A stretch of DNA of 64,000 nucleotides from Strigamia acuminata (taxonomy: Eukaryota; Arthropoda; Chilopoda; Geophilomorpha; Linotaeniidae), in the NCBI GenBank assembly GCA_949358305.1, contig OX442321.1:3993605-4057604 (forward strand), in the 5' to 3' direction. Shown here in pieces: positions 22,901 to 31,840 of the stretch. Within the stretch, counting starts at the first letter, position 1, and every line of letters starts with the position of its first letter. The translations under genes were made by a program, and so were the position numbers. The notes under the pieces were generated by a model. That model was not told the origin of the DNA. It saw only the letters and a list, made by a program, of their open reading frames with translations, and did not search any database.

Positions 22901-25900
22901 TTGTTTGTTTTATTTTGTTTTGTTTTTGTAAACTGATTACAAATTAAGGTTTAAGAGATGGATAGATTGTTGTTTCGTTTAATGTGACTTTTGACTTTTT
23001 GACTGAGGTTTGAACGACTCGAATCAATAATGATCGTGGGTGAACTCTGGAAACTCTTCGAGCGATTTTCCACGACAATTAGCAGAGGAAAATCAAAGAA
23101 CTGAAGAAAATAGCTACGTTTAACGAATACACGTCCAACAGTCATGTGCAAGCGAGCAAATGGCATACAGAACAGTTTACGAAGAAACTCTGCTTCTTGC
23201 GATACAAATCAGGCCACGAGCAAAGATGAGGTTTAGGAGCTGCAAAAATAACCCTTAAATAAAAAATGCAATATTTAGATGCAAAAATGCAATTTTTATG
23301 TGCAAAAATGCAATTTTTATGTGCAAAAATGCAATTTTTATGTGCAAAAATGCAATTTTTATGTGCAAAAATCCAATTTTTATGTGCAAAAATCCAATTT
23401 TTATGTGCAAAAATCCAATTTTTATGTGCAAAAATGCAATTTTTAAATGCAAAAATGCAATTTTAAGATGCAAAAATGCAATTTTTAAATGCAAAAATGC
23501 AATTTTTAAATGCAAAAATGCAATTTTTAAATGCAAAAACGCAATTTTTAGATGCAAAAAGGCAATTTCTAGATGCAAAAGTGCCATTTTAGTTGGAAAC
23601 ATGCATTTTTTCTGTGCAAATGCAAAACACGTCATTTCTTGAAAATTGTTATCTTATTAAGTAAAATATAATTGGAGAAGCAAAAAGCAAGCAAGTTATT
23701 ATTAACTTTTTTTATTTTAATTTTCTGGAGGTTAATGAGCCGTTTAGCGGCTTAAAGTATTAAACATTCCAACATTTCTAAGTAGAGACAAAAGAAAAAG
23801 ATAATTGCATTGAGAGCCCGGTGCAGTAAACTGTCACGACTGCTGGTCAAACCTGAACTGCAATTCCATTGTCAGCTTGTCTGCTAACTGTTAAAACGCT
23901 TCAAACAGAGCAGCAAAAAAAATCCAATTAATACTTGCACAGCACGAGTAATCTACTGGCTTAAAGTTCCTTCCGATCAAATCAAATTATGGCACCTTTA
24001 AAAATTAAAACGATTTGTTTATTTTATCAGCAGCCCATCAAAATAACAACACTTCACTGCAGTGCTCTCACTACTCTTATCTTCACCAAATTCACCAAAT
24101 CCCTCATCTATGGTGTTGCTCTACGCCAACTTTTACATACAAAGTCGTTCTTATCTCCACATCTGTCGTTCAAATTTTGATGAAAATTGGATTGGGGTTT
24201 CCTGTATCTCCGGGGTTGGCTACGAAAGCCATTAAAAAATTTAACAATAAAATTAAAAATTAAAAATTAATAAAATTGTGAAATCCAGAGTGTTTTAGGA
24301 TGTAAAGAGTCGTGCAAGAAAGCCAATATCGTCGTGGCGCTTTTGAATTCAATGACACGTAAACGGAAGTCATGTTTTTTATCATGTTTTCTCAATTTTA
24401 ACCCTTTGTTTCTGTTTTAAGAAATGTAAACCCCTTTTTTAACACAATAAATCTTGTCTTTACCTAAAAAGCATAATTTTATTTCATCGCAGTAAAACAT
24501 CAAAATTCCAGTCAGTTTACATCAAAAATTCACTTCAAATTAATGCTATGAAACAATTTATGCTTTGTTTATTGGTTGTTTTGGCATGGAAAATGCCTAC
24601 GTATTATTATAACAAATTTATTTGGAAAAAAAATTGAAAAAGAAATTATTATACATTTTTTATGATTAGTTAGTTCCTATTCCGGTCGAAGATTCAATTA
24701 ATTAATTACCGGTAGTTAAATCTTTACATGCCTCAAAATATTCATCATGCAAACATAATCAATTACAATTTCTGGTGATTGGTTGTAATTCAGGTGTTTT
24801 GTCCTACTTTTGTGTATCACTTCACATGTGCAATGGCTCAGCCAATGGGAGTTAGGCCAACCTTGGATGTGGTTAGAGCAACCGGGCTGAAGTTGACCGG
24901 GCTGAAGTTGGCACAACATTACATTCGCAATAATCTACGGACAGACCGATAGCCGATACCCAATGTTAACGTTTCTCAAAATCTATACCTTGGAATTGTC
25001 TAAAAATTGGCCAGCATGTAGTCAAGAGGGTCCCTTTGCTTCGTTTAAAAGCACAGACACCTAACTCTTGCAGGCTGGATGCCACATCAGATCGAAACTC
25101 CAAAAATGTCAAAATATGCCAAACTGTGGAGCGCGCCTCACTGGTGAGACGCGAGCTAATTTTTGGTGTGGTGCAACAGTGTTAAATCACTTCGTCGCCC
25201 AAACTTATTGTTCCCAAACTTTTTTTTTAAATTTCTTTCTCAATTTTTGCAAATTCTAATTCCAAAAGCAACAAAATCCTCACAAAAATCTCCAAATCTA
25301 TAAAAACCATCCAAAATTCTCCAAAAACCAGCCAAAACTCCCAAAAATGGAGGTTTGTAGCCATTATAATTACATGTATATAAAATTATACGTAAAGTTA
25401 TATAAAATTTTGTGCTAAATTATATAAAAATTTCTTTTTTTCTCTTAAGTACTGTACATGATTCATTTTAGAAAAATTTAACGCACTGATAATGAAGTGG
25501 GGCGCGGAAGATTATTAAAATTATAAAAATGGGTCGCAATGCTAAAAAGTTTGAGAACCCCTGGATTAGATTAGAGTGTATTTACCAAATTGCAGTAACA
25601 CGTGCAAACCCCATCCAACTCCGAAATCTGTAGCTGCATTCAAAAACTCTAAAACGTATGCAAAACTCGTTTCGTGTTTGTACATGACGAATTGAATAAC
25701 ATTCCCATGTTATTCAATGGGAATGACGTCACGTACAAACACGAAACGAGTTTTGCATACGTTTTAGAGTTTTTGAATACAGCTAGTGTAAAATAAATTT
25801 AAAATTGCAGTAACACGTGCAAACTGCATTCAACTCCAAAATCTGTGTAAAATAAATTTAAAGTTGAATTTTCCAACTAATTTTCATCTTCATTATACAA

Positions 25901-28834
25901 ACAACAAAATGTGATAAACAGAGTGCAGTTAAATCCAAACTTTTCTTTTACTCCCTGCAGAATAACCAAAACTATGCAAAACTGGTGCCAATTGCAAAGC
26001 CAAAGCCAAAGGTCTCCCACTTCTTTCCAGCATTCCTCTTAAAGCCAGCTGAGCCATTAAAAACTTTCCAAAAAGTCATCGTTCTAAACCCGAAACTCGT
26101 CGTCAACACTCAGCGACAAACAAACGACTCAAAAGCCTAATTAATTAATCTAAAATTTAATTATATCGATTGGCATTTGTCGACAAACAATTAGACAGAG
26201 CTAAACCGTCGAAAGTCGATCCGTTTGCAAAATAATGGCAGATATCATTAGTCATTCGCAATTACTAATTATTATCTGCCTGTGGGGATTTCATTGCACT
26301 TAAAATTCGGGTTGGGACGGAGATCTGCCAATTAGCACAAACGCAAATATGAGAGCAGAATCGTTTCGTGCGCGGCGCTTGCGACGAAATTGAGTTAACT
26401 CGACGCAGTTGCGGGGCATTGTTTTGTTTGGATGCACGTGTGTTTGCAATTAGGAAATAAGACGGGGTAAAACTGTGGGTAAAACAAAGCGGAGAAACAG
26501 GCAAGATGCAAGTATAATAAGAAAAGTAATTAATTTAAGTTGTAATTGTTTTTTTTTCTTGTTATCTGTGTTGTGCAAGACTAAGGTAAGCTCTGGCTGG
26601 AATAATTATTGCTGTAGGATTTTGAAATTTTGGAAAGTTAATTTGGAATATAAAACCGCAATGGTCGTGGGCAGTGGGAAATGTAAATGTGGACAAAGGG
26701 AATGGAGGGAATAATGGATGGTGTAAAATGATGCTTAATCATATAATAAATGGATAAAAGAGATAGGAAATTAAATGTTTTGTAATAGATTTTAGTGGGA
26801 AAAAATTTTAATGTTAATTTTCGAAAAAGTTGTCGAAAATTTCATTCGAAAACGTAAAGTTTGTCGAAAATTTCATTCAAAAACGGAAAGTTTGTCAAAA
26901 ATTTCATTCAAAAACGTAAAGTTTGTCGAAAATTTCATTCAAAAACGAAAAATTAATATAAAATTTCATTCAAAAACGGAAAATTAATAGAAAATTTCAT
27001 TCAAAAACGAAAAACTAATAGAAAATTTCATTCAAAAACGGAAGATTAATATAAAATTTCATTCAAAAACGGAAAATTAACATAAAATTTCATTTCAAAA
27101 CGGAAAATTAAAAGAAAAATTTCTTTAAAAAAGCAAAATTTTTCCAAAATGTCATCAAGAAAAGCAAAATTTGTCAAAAATTTTTTTAAAAAAATCAAAA
27201 TTTTTCCAAAATGTGATCAAAAAAAGCAAAATTTGTCAAAAATTTCTTTAAAAAAAGCAGAAATTTTCAAAAATGTCATCAAAAAAAGCAAAATACTAGT
27301 ATGTCCAAAATTTCACCAAAAAACGCTAATATGTGGAAATTATGATGTTATGCATTCCACATCTGTTTACTCCGACATTTCTGTCTCCCATATTGTTCCA
27401 ATCCTTCCAACCCAATTGATTAAAAGCTTCAGAGAAGCAAACGGTCATACACCCACTGCACGCTCAACTGAAAGTCATAAACTCGACAAAAAAAAAAAAA
27501 ACAACTAAATGCAATGCGAATGTTCGTCCAACACAATTTCAACTTTTATGCTGTAAACAAAACTCCCGCTTTTTATTACAATTACTCCCACACATTACTC
27601 GTGTTTTCAAATTAAAATCAAACAACCGGTCCGATATTCAACTCCAGCTGTTCAGTTCTATTAAAAAAATTCAAATCCACATTAAAAACCAAATTTATTA
27701 TCTAAAAAAAAAAAAAAAAAAAAATTAACTTTAAAATAAGTTTACAAAAACCATCGACTAATCCCTTCTACACAAGGCGTTGAAATTAGACGGAACCAAA
27801 AAGCCAGCTGGAATCAAATTACTTCTGAAACAAGAACTATCACCTCGATTTGGCTTCCAACTGCACGACTACAGAGCACGTACGTGCAAAGTGATAATAA
27901 CGCGAACAAAATGAAAAACACCCAAAAAATGTTAATTTACACCTCAGATCTTCATAAAATCCCAAAAATATTCCAATCTTCAACGAAATAAATATATTTT
28001 CATTTAATCCTACTCGCATAACACAGAAAAACGAGCAAAACTTGACAAATTCAAACTTTTCCATACAATTTTCATCCCATTTAAAATTCCCAGCATTCCC
28101 TAATTTAAATACAAAAGTGATAAATTTCAATGACGCGCACGGACTCGAAATTGCATTTAAATTAACACAGAAAAATGTGACAAAACCAAAAAAAAAAATA
28201 TAATAATCCACTCTCACAAAACCCCATTGCTCATAAAAACCATAAAAAAAATATAAAAAAAAAAAACCAGCGGAAAACAAACAAAACACTAAAAATCAAC
28301 AAGTCCATCGCACATGCCGCAAAGCTCTGCCGCGCAGTGAAGCCCTGCCGTGCAGTGAAGCCCTGCCGTGCAGTGAAGCCCTGTCGCGCAGTGAAGCCCA
28401 CGCGGAGTTATCTCGTCTCCAAACACTTCCAAAGCCCAGCGCGCCCACACAATAAAACCAAAATAAAAACAAAGCGACTTACTCTGTATGAAGGCGTCCA
28501 CTTTACACATAAAAGCGCCCAAAAGAAAAATGGGCGACGTGAGATGTTTGACCAGATGAACCCACATGCAGCACACCGCGATCATCACGTCGGCAACAGC
28601 CAAGTTGACCAAGTAGAAATTGGTCGTCGTTCGCAATTGCTGATTGAAATACACGATCAACATGACCAGAGTGTTGCCACCGACTGCCAGAAGAAACACG
28701 ACCACGTACGCGATCACTTTGAGCACTTCGCGCCACGTGAACGGCCGCATCACGTGCGGGGGCCCGGGGTAGTCGAAGTCGGAGAAATTGTAATTGAAAA
28801 TGTCGAACGGAGGCGGGCACGAAGCGTTCTCCAT
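9767..28834 (-). CDS. Rhodopsin-family neuropeptide GPCR, six coding exons, 445 residues
   Basis: Joined exons: 28834-28483, 18316-18129, 15878-15621, 15380-15273, 10278-10113, 10032-9767, 1338 nt with stop. All junctions are GT/AG and in phase. The product is a seven-helix plasma-membrane receptor expected to bind a peptide and signal through G proteins. It has N-glycosylation sites near residues 3 and 16, GN and LAVAD in helices 1 and 2, the helix 3 Cys at 110, and DRF (134-136) in place of DRY. It also has two Cys in extracellular loop 2 (189, 206), FILCWMP in helix 6 and NPVIY (325-329) in helix 7. The loop WKDYTEF and the tail GFNAHFRQG suggest the arthropod QRFP/NPFF-like group; the exact ligand class is inferred. 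Introns of 10.2, 2.25, 0.24, 5.0 and 0.08 kb carry the repeats listed separately. Confidence 0.85.
10113..10278 (-). CDS. Receptor exon 5: TM7 and helix 8
   Basis: The acceptor GTTCGTTCTAG precedes 10278. The exon contains NSAANPVIY and GFNAHFRQG, then ends in phase 1 at a strong GTAAGG donor. Reading through this donor would stop after about 22 further codons, so an alternative shorter tail is possible if the 80-bp intron is retained. Confidence 0.75.
10279..10830. other. Receptor intron 4, repeat-poor part
   Basis: Intronic sequence next to exon 5 with no recognised element. Confidence 0.4.
10831..11598. mobile_element. Full-length palindromic CAGGGTGT element, copy 1
   Basis: The ends CAGGGTGTTCTGAAAGTC and mirror are flanked by TA on both sides, fitting a TA target duplication. 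The two arms (about 275 bp each) are inverted copies of one another almost throughout, so the element could fold into one long hairpin. The centre carries TTTTGTCACAATGGCTG and AT-rich sequence. No frame codes for a transposase. It is a Tc1/mariner-type non-autonomous element by its ends and TA site (inference). Confidence 0.8.
12001..12765. mobile_element. Full-length palindromic CAGGGTGT element, copy 2
   Basis: Same family and same layout as the copy at 10831-11598, only about 400 bp away. The ends CAGGGTGTCCTAAAAGTC and mirror are flanked by TA. The copies differ by scattered substitutions, so this is not a recent tandem duplication. Confidence 0.8.
12766..14030. other. Receptor intron 4 with an ATT microsatellite
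   Basis: No gene seen. A pure (TAT)n tract lies at 13928-13974. The remainder is AT-rich with no element boundary that I can define. Confidence 0.5.
14031..14791. mobile_element. Non-autonomous pogo-like element, CAGGTTGAACCTC ends
   Basis: The left end CAGGTTGAACCTCACTA is mirrored by TAGCGAGGTTCAACCCG, flanked by TA on both sides. The subterminal right arm carries TTCGTTATAGCGAGG words, a pattern usual in pogo/Tigger-type elements. A second palindromic element (14100-14684) is inserted inside it. Confidence 0.65.
14100..14684. repeat. Palindromic element nested in the pogo-like element
   Basis: The ends AGCCTAGTACTCATA and TATGAGTACTAGGCT mirror each other. The arms hold repeated TTCAGAGTCTAAA words. 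It lies wholly between the arms of the 14031-14791 element, so it inserted later. Confidence 0.6.
15273..15380 (-). CDS. Receptor exon 4: TM6
   Basis: Exactly 36 codons between TTGTTTCAG and GTGAGTGC. It encodes the helix-6 signature CWMPLQ and extracellular loop 3. Confidence 0.85.
15621..15878 (-). CDS. Receptor exon 3: extracellular loop 2, TM5, intracellular loop 3
   Basis: I placed the acceptor at TTCTGTTTAAAG|TGG because it is the only one that joins exon 2 in phase 0 and opens with WKDYTEFQC, a loop-2 pattern typical of this family. The tempting CAG at 15853 would break the frame. Exon length is 86 codons, ending LRAKKK before donor GTAAAAAT. Confidence 0.8.
15925..16955. repeat. Intronic minisatellite, about 20-bp unit (CCTAGAAATTCCTTAAAAAA)
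   Basis: Roughly 50 copies of a 20-bp unit with A-run length variation, in receptor intron 2. Blocks of several units recur (compare 16080-16320 with 16555-16770), so there is a higher-order repeat as well. Confidence 0.9.
16956..17430. repeat. Intronic minisatellite continuation with changed units
   Basis: The array continues but the unit changes in steps. It is AATTACTTGAAAATTCCATA to about 17050, degenerate forms to 17170, then about seven copies of the 21-bp unit TAAATTACTCGAAATACCCTA to 17330, and decayed copies after that. Confidence 0.85.
17431..18128. other. Receptor intron 2 adjoining exon 2
   Basis: No gene or repeat recognised. Frames on both strands are short. Confidence 0.4.
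18129..18316 (-). CDS. Receptor exon 2: TM3, DRF motif, TM4
   Basis: The acceptor TTCTTTTCAG precedes 18316. The split codon A|TG gives Met118, then ASVLTLTAISCDRF and helix 4. Two donors are possible, GTACAC after 18129 or GTAAAG after 18135. Both keep phase 0 and differ by two residues (Val-Lys). The longer form is used here. Confidence 0.8.
18587..19181. repeat. Palindromic element, AGTGCGTTCAATTTGCG ends
   Basis: The left end AGTGCGTTCAATTTGCGAAA and right mirror ending at 19181 match for about 50 bp. The arms carry GAAAGGAAAG and TACTTTCGCC words. Positions 18790-18940 hold a small array of TTAAAATGTTCGTTTT words. Non-coding, in receptor intron 1. Confidence 0.7.
19182..20370. other. 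Receptor intron 1 interval without recognised features
   Basis: AT-rich sequence. The longest frames have no motifs. Confidence 0.4.
20371..21020. repeat. Large palindrome (outer arms) around element D
   Basis: Outer arm 20371-20448 is mirrored by 20943-21020 over about 75 bp, with a CAAGTCAACACCAAAAAACC word and its complement. Inside it, TCATAATACCTGGGACAGAG occurs as a direct repeat at 20569-20588 and 20923-20942. The inner element D (20609-20915) lies between these. Confidence 0.7.
20609..20915. repeat. Palindromic element D with the shared core
   Basis: The ends AGTGGCTACGTTCACGTCC and mirror match for about 75 bp. The loop near 20753-20815 has a G-run/C-run hairpin, CCCCCTTGACCCCCT and GACCTAACCTTA, recognisably the core seen in elements A and C. 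AATCATAAT flanks both sides within 10 bp and might be a target duplication. Confidence 0.65.
21019..21281. repeat. Palindromic element with TACCGTATTTTACC ends
   Basis: TACCGTATTTTACC is mirrored by GGTAAAATACGGTA. Both arms are arrays of GCCGCGGCT and ATTCGAGGGCGGCT. It is related to 62290-62534 in both ends and words. Non-coding. Confidence 0.7.
21282..23261. other. Receptor intron 1 interval without recognised features
   Basis: AT-rich, with homopolymer runs near 22030-22130. No gene or element boundary seen. Confidence 0.4.
23262..23600. repeat. Minisatellite, 21-bp unit with ATGCAAAAATGCAATTTTT
   Basis: About 16 copies of a 21-bp unit. Two variants (TATGTGC and AAATGC junctions) form separate blocks. 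The unit length is a multiple of three and lacks stops in several frames, so long but meaningless frames appear on both strands. Confidence 0.9.
23601..25588. other. Receptor intron 1 interval
   Basis: No gene seen. A short tandem duplication of ACCGGGCTGAAGTTG lies at 24879-24910. The rest is AT-rich without clear elements. Confidence 0.4.
25589..25845. repeat. Direct 42-bp repeat interrupted by a small MITE
   Basis: Copies at 25589-25630 and 25804-25845 share ATTGCAGTAACACGTGCAAA and ATCTG at the end. The first copy is followed directly by the TA-flanked palindromic MITE at 25631-25785. Confidence 0.65.
25631..25785. mobile_element. 155-bp palindromic MITE
   Basis: TAGCTGCATTCAAAAACTC is mirrored by GAGTTTTTGAATACAGCTA. 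The arms of about 65 bp are nearly perfect, meeting at a CCCATGTTATTCAATGGG centre. TA at both ends suggests a Tc1/mariner-type site. Confidence 0.7.
25846..26819. other. Receptor intron 1 interval without recognised features
   Basis: Mixed AT-rich sequence. Short frames only. Confidence 0.4.
26820..27310. repeat. Minisatellite, about 30-bp unit (AAAATTTCATTCAAAAACG)
   Basis: About eight copies of a unit of about 30 bp with variable filler (GTAAAGTTTGTCG, GAAAATTAATAG). From 27120 it passes into a related array with AATGTCATCAAAAAAAGC and AAATTTTTCC. Confidence 0.85.
27311..28321. other. Receptor intron 1 next to exon 1
   Basis: AT-rich with poly-A runs (27702-27723). No element recognised. 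Long minus-strand frames here contain only low-complexity Phe/Tyr-rich sequence and are not genes. Confidence 0.45.
28322..28399. repeat. GC-rich 18-bp tandem repeat in intron 1
   Basis: Just over four copies of AAGCCCTGCCGTGCAGTG, about 85 bp beyond the exon 1 donor. A 17-bp piece of it recurs at 42538-42554. Confidence 0.8.
28483..28834 (-). CDS. Receptor exon 1: N-terminus, TM1, TM2, start of TM3
   Basis: Codes residues 1-117 plus one base. The ATG at 28834 (GGAGATGG) follows an in-frame stop two codons upstream, which fixes the reading frame start. TM1 is about 38-63, TM2 about 72-95, and Cys110 is the conserved disulphide Cys. The donor is GTAAGTCG at 28482, phase 1. This exon is much richer in CpG than the introns. 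Confidence 0.85.
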
Positions 28835-29060
28835 CTCCTACGTCCGACGCAAACTCGACGGGAGCGAAACGCACGAGTTCATGTCGCCACTCCGACTGGC
28901 GCGTCCCGACTCGGACGCGTGCGAGGCGTAGCGGCGACAGAACGGGAGAAAGAGAAAGCGGCGGATCGATGCGCTCACTCGTTACTCTCGACCAATGAGT
29001 GAAAGAAGTGGGCAAAGAAGGGCTCGGTGTGCGAGTCGCGGCCCCGATTGTTCCCACGAG
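28835..29060 (-). promoter_or_regulatory. CpG-rich 5' leader and likely promoter region of the receptor gene
   Basis: This stretch, with exon 1, is far richer in C, G and CpG than the surrounding DNA, marking the 5' end of the gene. No TATA box is obvious. The transcription start cannot be fixed from sequence alone. Confidence 0.5.
28838..28882 (-). promoter_or_regulatory. Upstream ORF ending just before the receptor start codon
   Basis: An ATG at 28882 opens 14 codons and ends at TAG (28840-28838). It is in the same frame as the receptor ATG, with only GAG between the stop and the start codon. This arrangement could lower translation of the receptor if the leader includes it (inference). 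Confidence 0.45.
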
Positions 29061-29640
29061 ATATTTGCGCGTTAGAACGATGTTAGAATTTAAAAAAAAA
29101 AAAATTTTTAAAAATCTTAATTAATTGAAAAATCTCTGTTGAATAATCATTTAATTCCGGAAATCGCTCGGAAAACCCCTTTTTTGGTTTTTAATTATTT
29201 TTTTATGGGAAAACTTTTAATCGGGCTCTCTTGTGCGATTTTTAAATCGAATTAAACGTCGCGTGTAAACTCTGTTTAATGTCATTACGAGATCAAAGTG
29301 AATTAGCACGGATGAAATTTCTAGAATTTCTAGAAAAATTAAGGGAATATCATGTTTGGTCCCCAAAACAATTGGTTTTACGCACTGCGCATGCGTAGAT
29401 AAATTTAAAAGTGGAATTAACAAAGTGCACGCACTTAAAAGTTTGGAGAAAAGGTGAATTTGAGGTAACAAATATGGCAGAAATCCTTTCATGACTTGTG
29501 TGCAGTAATGTCCCATTAAGTCTTCAGGAAGCGGGACATTGTATCAGAAGAAAACAATAAAAAGCTTTCAGCCAGAAGCAGCAACTGTTGACGAGTCAAT
29601 TACAAAGGGCGAAAGAAAGAAATGACATTGGCACGTTAGA
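29061..29640. other. Interval without recognised features
   Basis: AT-rich sequence upstream of the receptor gene. No coding or repeat signal. Confidence 0.4.
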
Positions 29641-29757
29641 AAAGGAAAAGGGGGCAAAAAAAATGTCGATGAATGAGAACGTAGTCTATGGCAGTGAATA
29701 TAAGCAGTTAAATAAACTTGTACCGCATTACCCCACTTTAAGCCGTAAGTAATTTGG
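29641..29757. repeat. Direct repeat, copy 1
   Basis: About 115 bp matching 30650-30765 in the same orientation, including GATGAATGAGAAC, AAGCAGTTAAATAAAC and the following TACCGCATTACC end. Confidence 0.65.
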
Positions 29758-30266
29758 ACATTAGAGAGTTTGCGGGATGCATTTTCCCCTTACAGTTAAA
29801 GACTATACGGTATAAAAATAGTGTAAGGGAAAAATGATAAATTAAGTTTTTGCGGACTGCACTTTTCCCTTATCGCTACACCATTTCAGCCAACTACTGA
29901 CAGTTAGTAATTTTGGGCCTCAAAATTCAATTTGGGGGCGTAAATGTGCAAATTTCTGCATAAAATTCCATTATTATGCCCATAAAGTATGGTTTTGGGC
30001 CTAAAATTCAATTTTGAGCCCCACTTATCATTCAATCTACGTACCTATTACTAAAATTTGGGAAGATTTATAGAAATTTAGGCCAATTTCCTACATTTTG
30101 GACACCTAAAAAGCATTTTTAGATTGTCCAAAATGTTTTGGCTCAATTTTAGTCGAACGAAATTCAGTCTCACTCATACCGGCTTGCCAGTAAAAACAGA
30201 GTTTATCGGCATGACGGTAAAACTTGCACTTTACCGGCATGCGGCTGAAAGCGAGGTAATACGGTA
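29721..30266. repeat. Palindromic element with TACCGYATTACC ends
   Basis: The left end TACCGCATTACCCCACTTTA is mirrored by the right end at 30266 (complement reads TACCGTATTACCTCGCTTTC). TTTGGGCCTAAAATTCAATTT words recur inside. Non-coding. Confidence 0.6.
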
Positions 30267-31276
30267 TCGAATAAATGTGAAGTGTGTATGCGGGGAAAAA
30301 AAACTATTTGGGATGTGAGGAGAAATTGAATCGGTGCGCAAAACATATAGCAGACAGCTCAAGTGCTCAAGTTTTCGTGTTAAAGATGAGGGAAAAATGG
30401 GCAGAATTTGAAACGGAGTTTCTCTGGTTTGTAGACCGTTAATAGCCGCCGCGTAGTGCTTTTTTATTACACCAACACCTAGACCAACTGAATAAAGTCT
30501 TTAACCTTTAAAGCAGTGTGTCTAAGTGTGCTTCTTGTGTTTTATCGTGTGTGTTGCGTCCAGCACCATGTGGTCCCGCCCTGAACACGCGAGTTTAACC
30601 CAATCATGTTGTTTAATTACCCAATCCACGTCTCGTAAGATAATCATGGAAAAGGAAAATAGGGCAAAAAAAGTGTGGATGAATGAAAACAAAGTCTATG
30701 GTGGTAAATTTAAGCAGTTAAATAAACAAGTACCGTATTACCCGCTTTAAGCCGTAATTATGGTGGAATTTAGGCCTGAAATTTGAGTTTTCTTGATATT
30801 CTGAAGATTATTACTGAAATTTATTTATTCCATAAAGTGCGTAAGTCATCATTACAAAATTCAAATTTAATTAAAAATTTGTTTTGCATGAGAGTATGAG
30901 ACTAACTTCCCGCAATAAACTTTCAATATTGAGCCTTCCGATGTCTTTTTCGCAGCCCAGGAGGCTGGTGCAAATTCACCAATAGATGGAAATGTGTTTT
31001 TTTTTATATTCCTTTCCTTTGGATACCAAAATCCCCTGAAAGAATAAAATAAAACCCATGATCCGCTGGATTTATTTTAGCATATCAAGTTTAAAGACGT
31101 CCAACGTGTTCCAACTCTGTTCCAAATCGTTCCAATCCTGTTCAAAGTCTGAGTAGAAAAAGGTGAGGCAAACCCACACGAAAAAGTCATATATTGCAGA
31201 TGTATTCAACTTATAGTCCACATAGATATGGCAGTATATTTACAATGTATAACCAATATATTTGAAATATATTATA
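30267..31276. repeat. Second copy of the direct repeat and adjoining sequence
   Basis: 30650-30765 repeats 29641-29757, including a TACCGTATTACCCGC end at 30732 for which no opposite arm was found. The remainder of the interval is unremarkable. A short frame across the repeat (30526-30750) is not convincing as a gene. Confidence 0.45.
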
Positions 31277-31548
31277 CAGGGTGTCCTAAAAGTCTGTACC
31301 CCTCCAAATATTTCCTGAGCAATTGCATCTAGGCCAACTTTGATGAAGCGATCGTATAGGAAGTTGGGTGAGAGCAATCCAATGATGTCATCAAATTTGA
31401 CCTTGAAGGTCATTTTCAAGGCCATTCACTTGCTAACTTCTAAACCAATCAGGTTAAAGCAAAAATGTCAATTACAAAGTTGTAAAGCACCATCAAATTA
31501 GTACTATCCAATTTATCTTAGTCATCTTAAGTTAAATGTTTTCTTTTT
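31277..31548. mobile_element. CAGGGTGT element, single left arm only
   Basis: Matches the left arm of the elements at 10831 and 12001 (CAGGGTGTCCTAAAAGTC start, preceded by TA) to the inner TTAAATGTTTTC, where it stops abruptly. The right arm is missing, so it is a truncated copy. Confidence 0.75.
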
Positions 31549-31782
31549 CTTTCCCCCGCGCTAATTTGAATCTCGGCGTTTAATCGAACCCGGCGCTTAT
31601 CCAGAAAAATTTTCTTGCCGCCGCTTCACCACTGTTTGCTAACGCAAACCGCACTGCACGCAATTTAAATTCGAAGTCGTAGGAAAGTTTTTTTTTATTC
31701 GAGCCACAACGTTGTCTTACCAGAGGAAATGAAGCAAACAAACAATGAAGGCGTCTTATATATCTCACCGACCGACCGAACG

Positions 31783-31840
31783 TGGCAAGTCCTTAAAACG
31801 CGACTTTAGGCAAGTCTAGTTAAACTCGCTCTTTAGTGGC
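31783..31840. repeat. 58-bp dispersed repeat, copy 1
   Basis: TGGCAAGTCCTTAAA...CTTTAGTGGC matches 44821-44878 at 55 of 58 positions by eye. The surrounding sequences do not match. Confidence 0.75.

Noticed and set aside
23262-23600. CRISPR-like regular array
   Set aside because: Units abut without spacers and the genome is animal; it is a minisatellite.
23255-23642. 114- and 126-codon frames
   Set aside because: Translations of the 21-bp minisatellite on either strand.
27840-28289. 149-codon minus-strand frame
   Set aside because: Phe-rich low-complexity translation of AT-rich intron between receptor exons; no motif.
28337-29057. Long frames on both strands overlapping receptor exon 1 and leader
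   Set aside because: Shadow frames of the CpG-rich exon and the 18-bp tandem repeat; Arg/His-rich with no domain.
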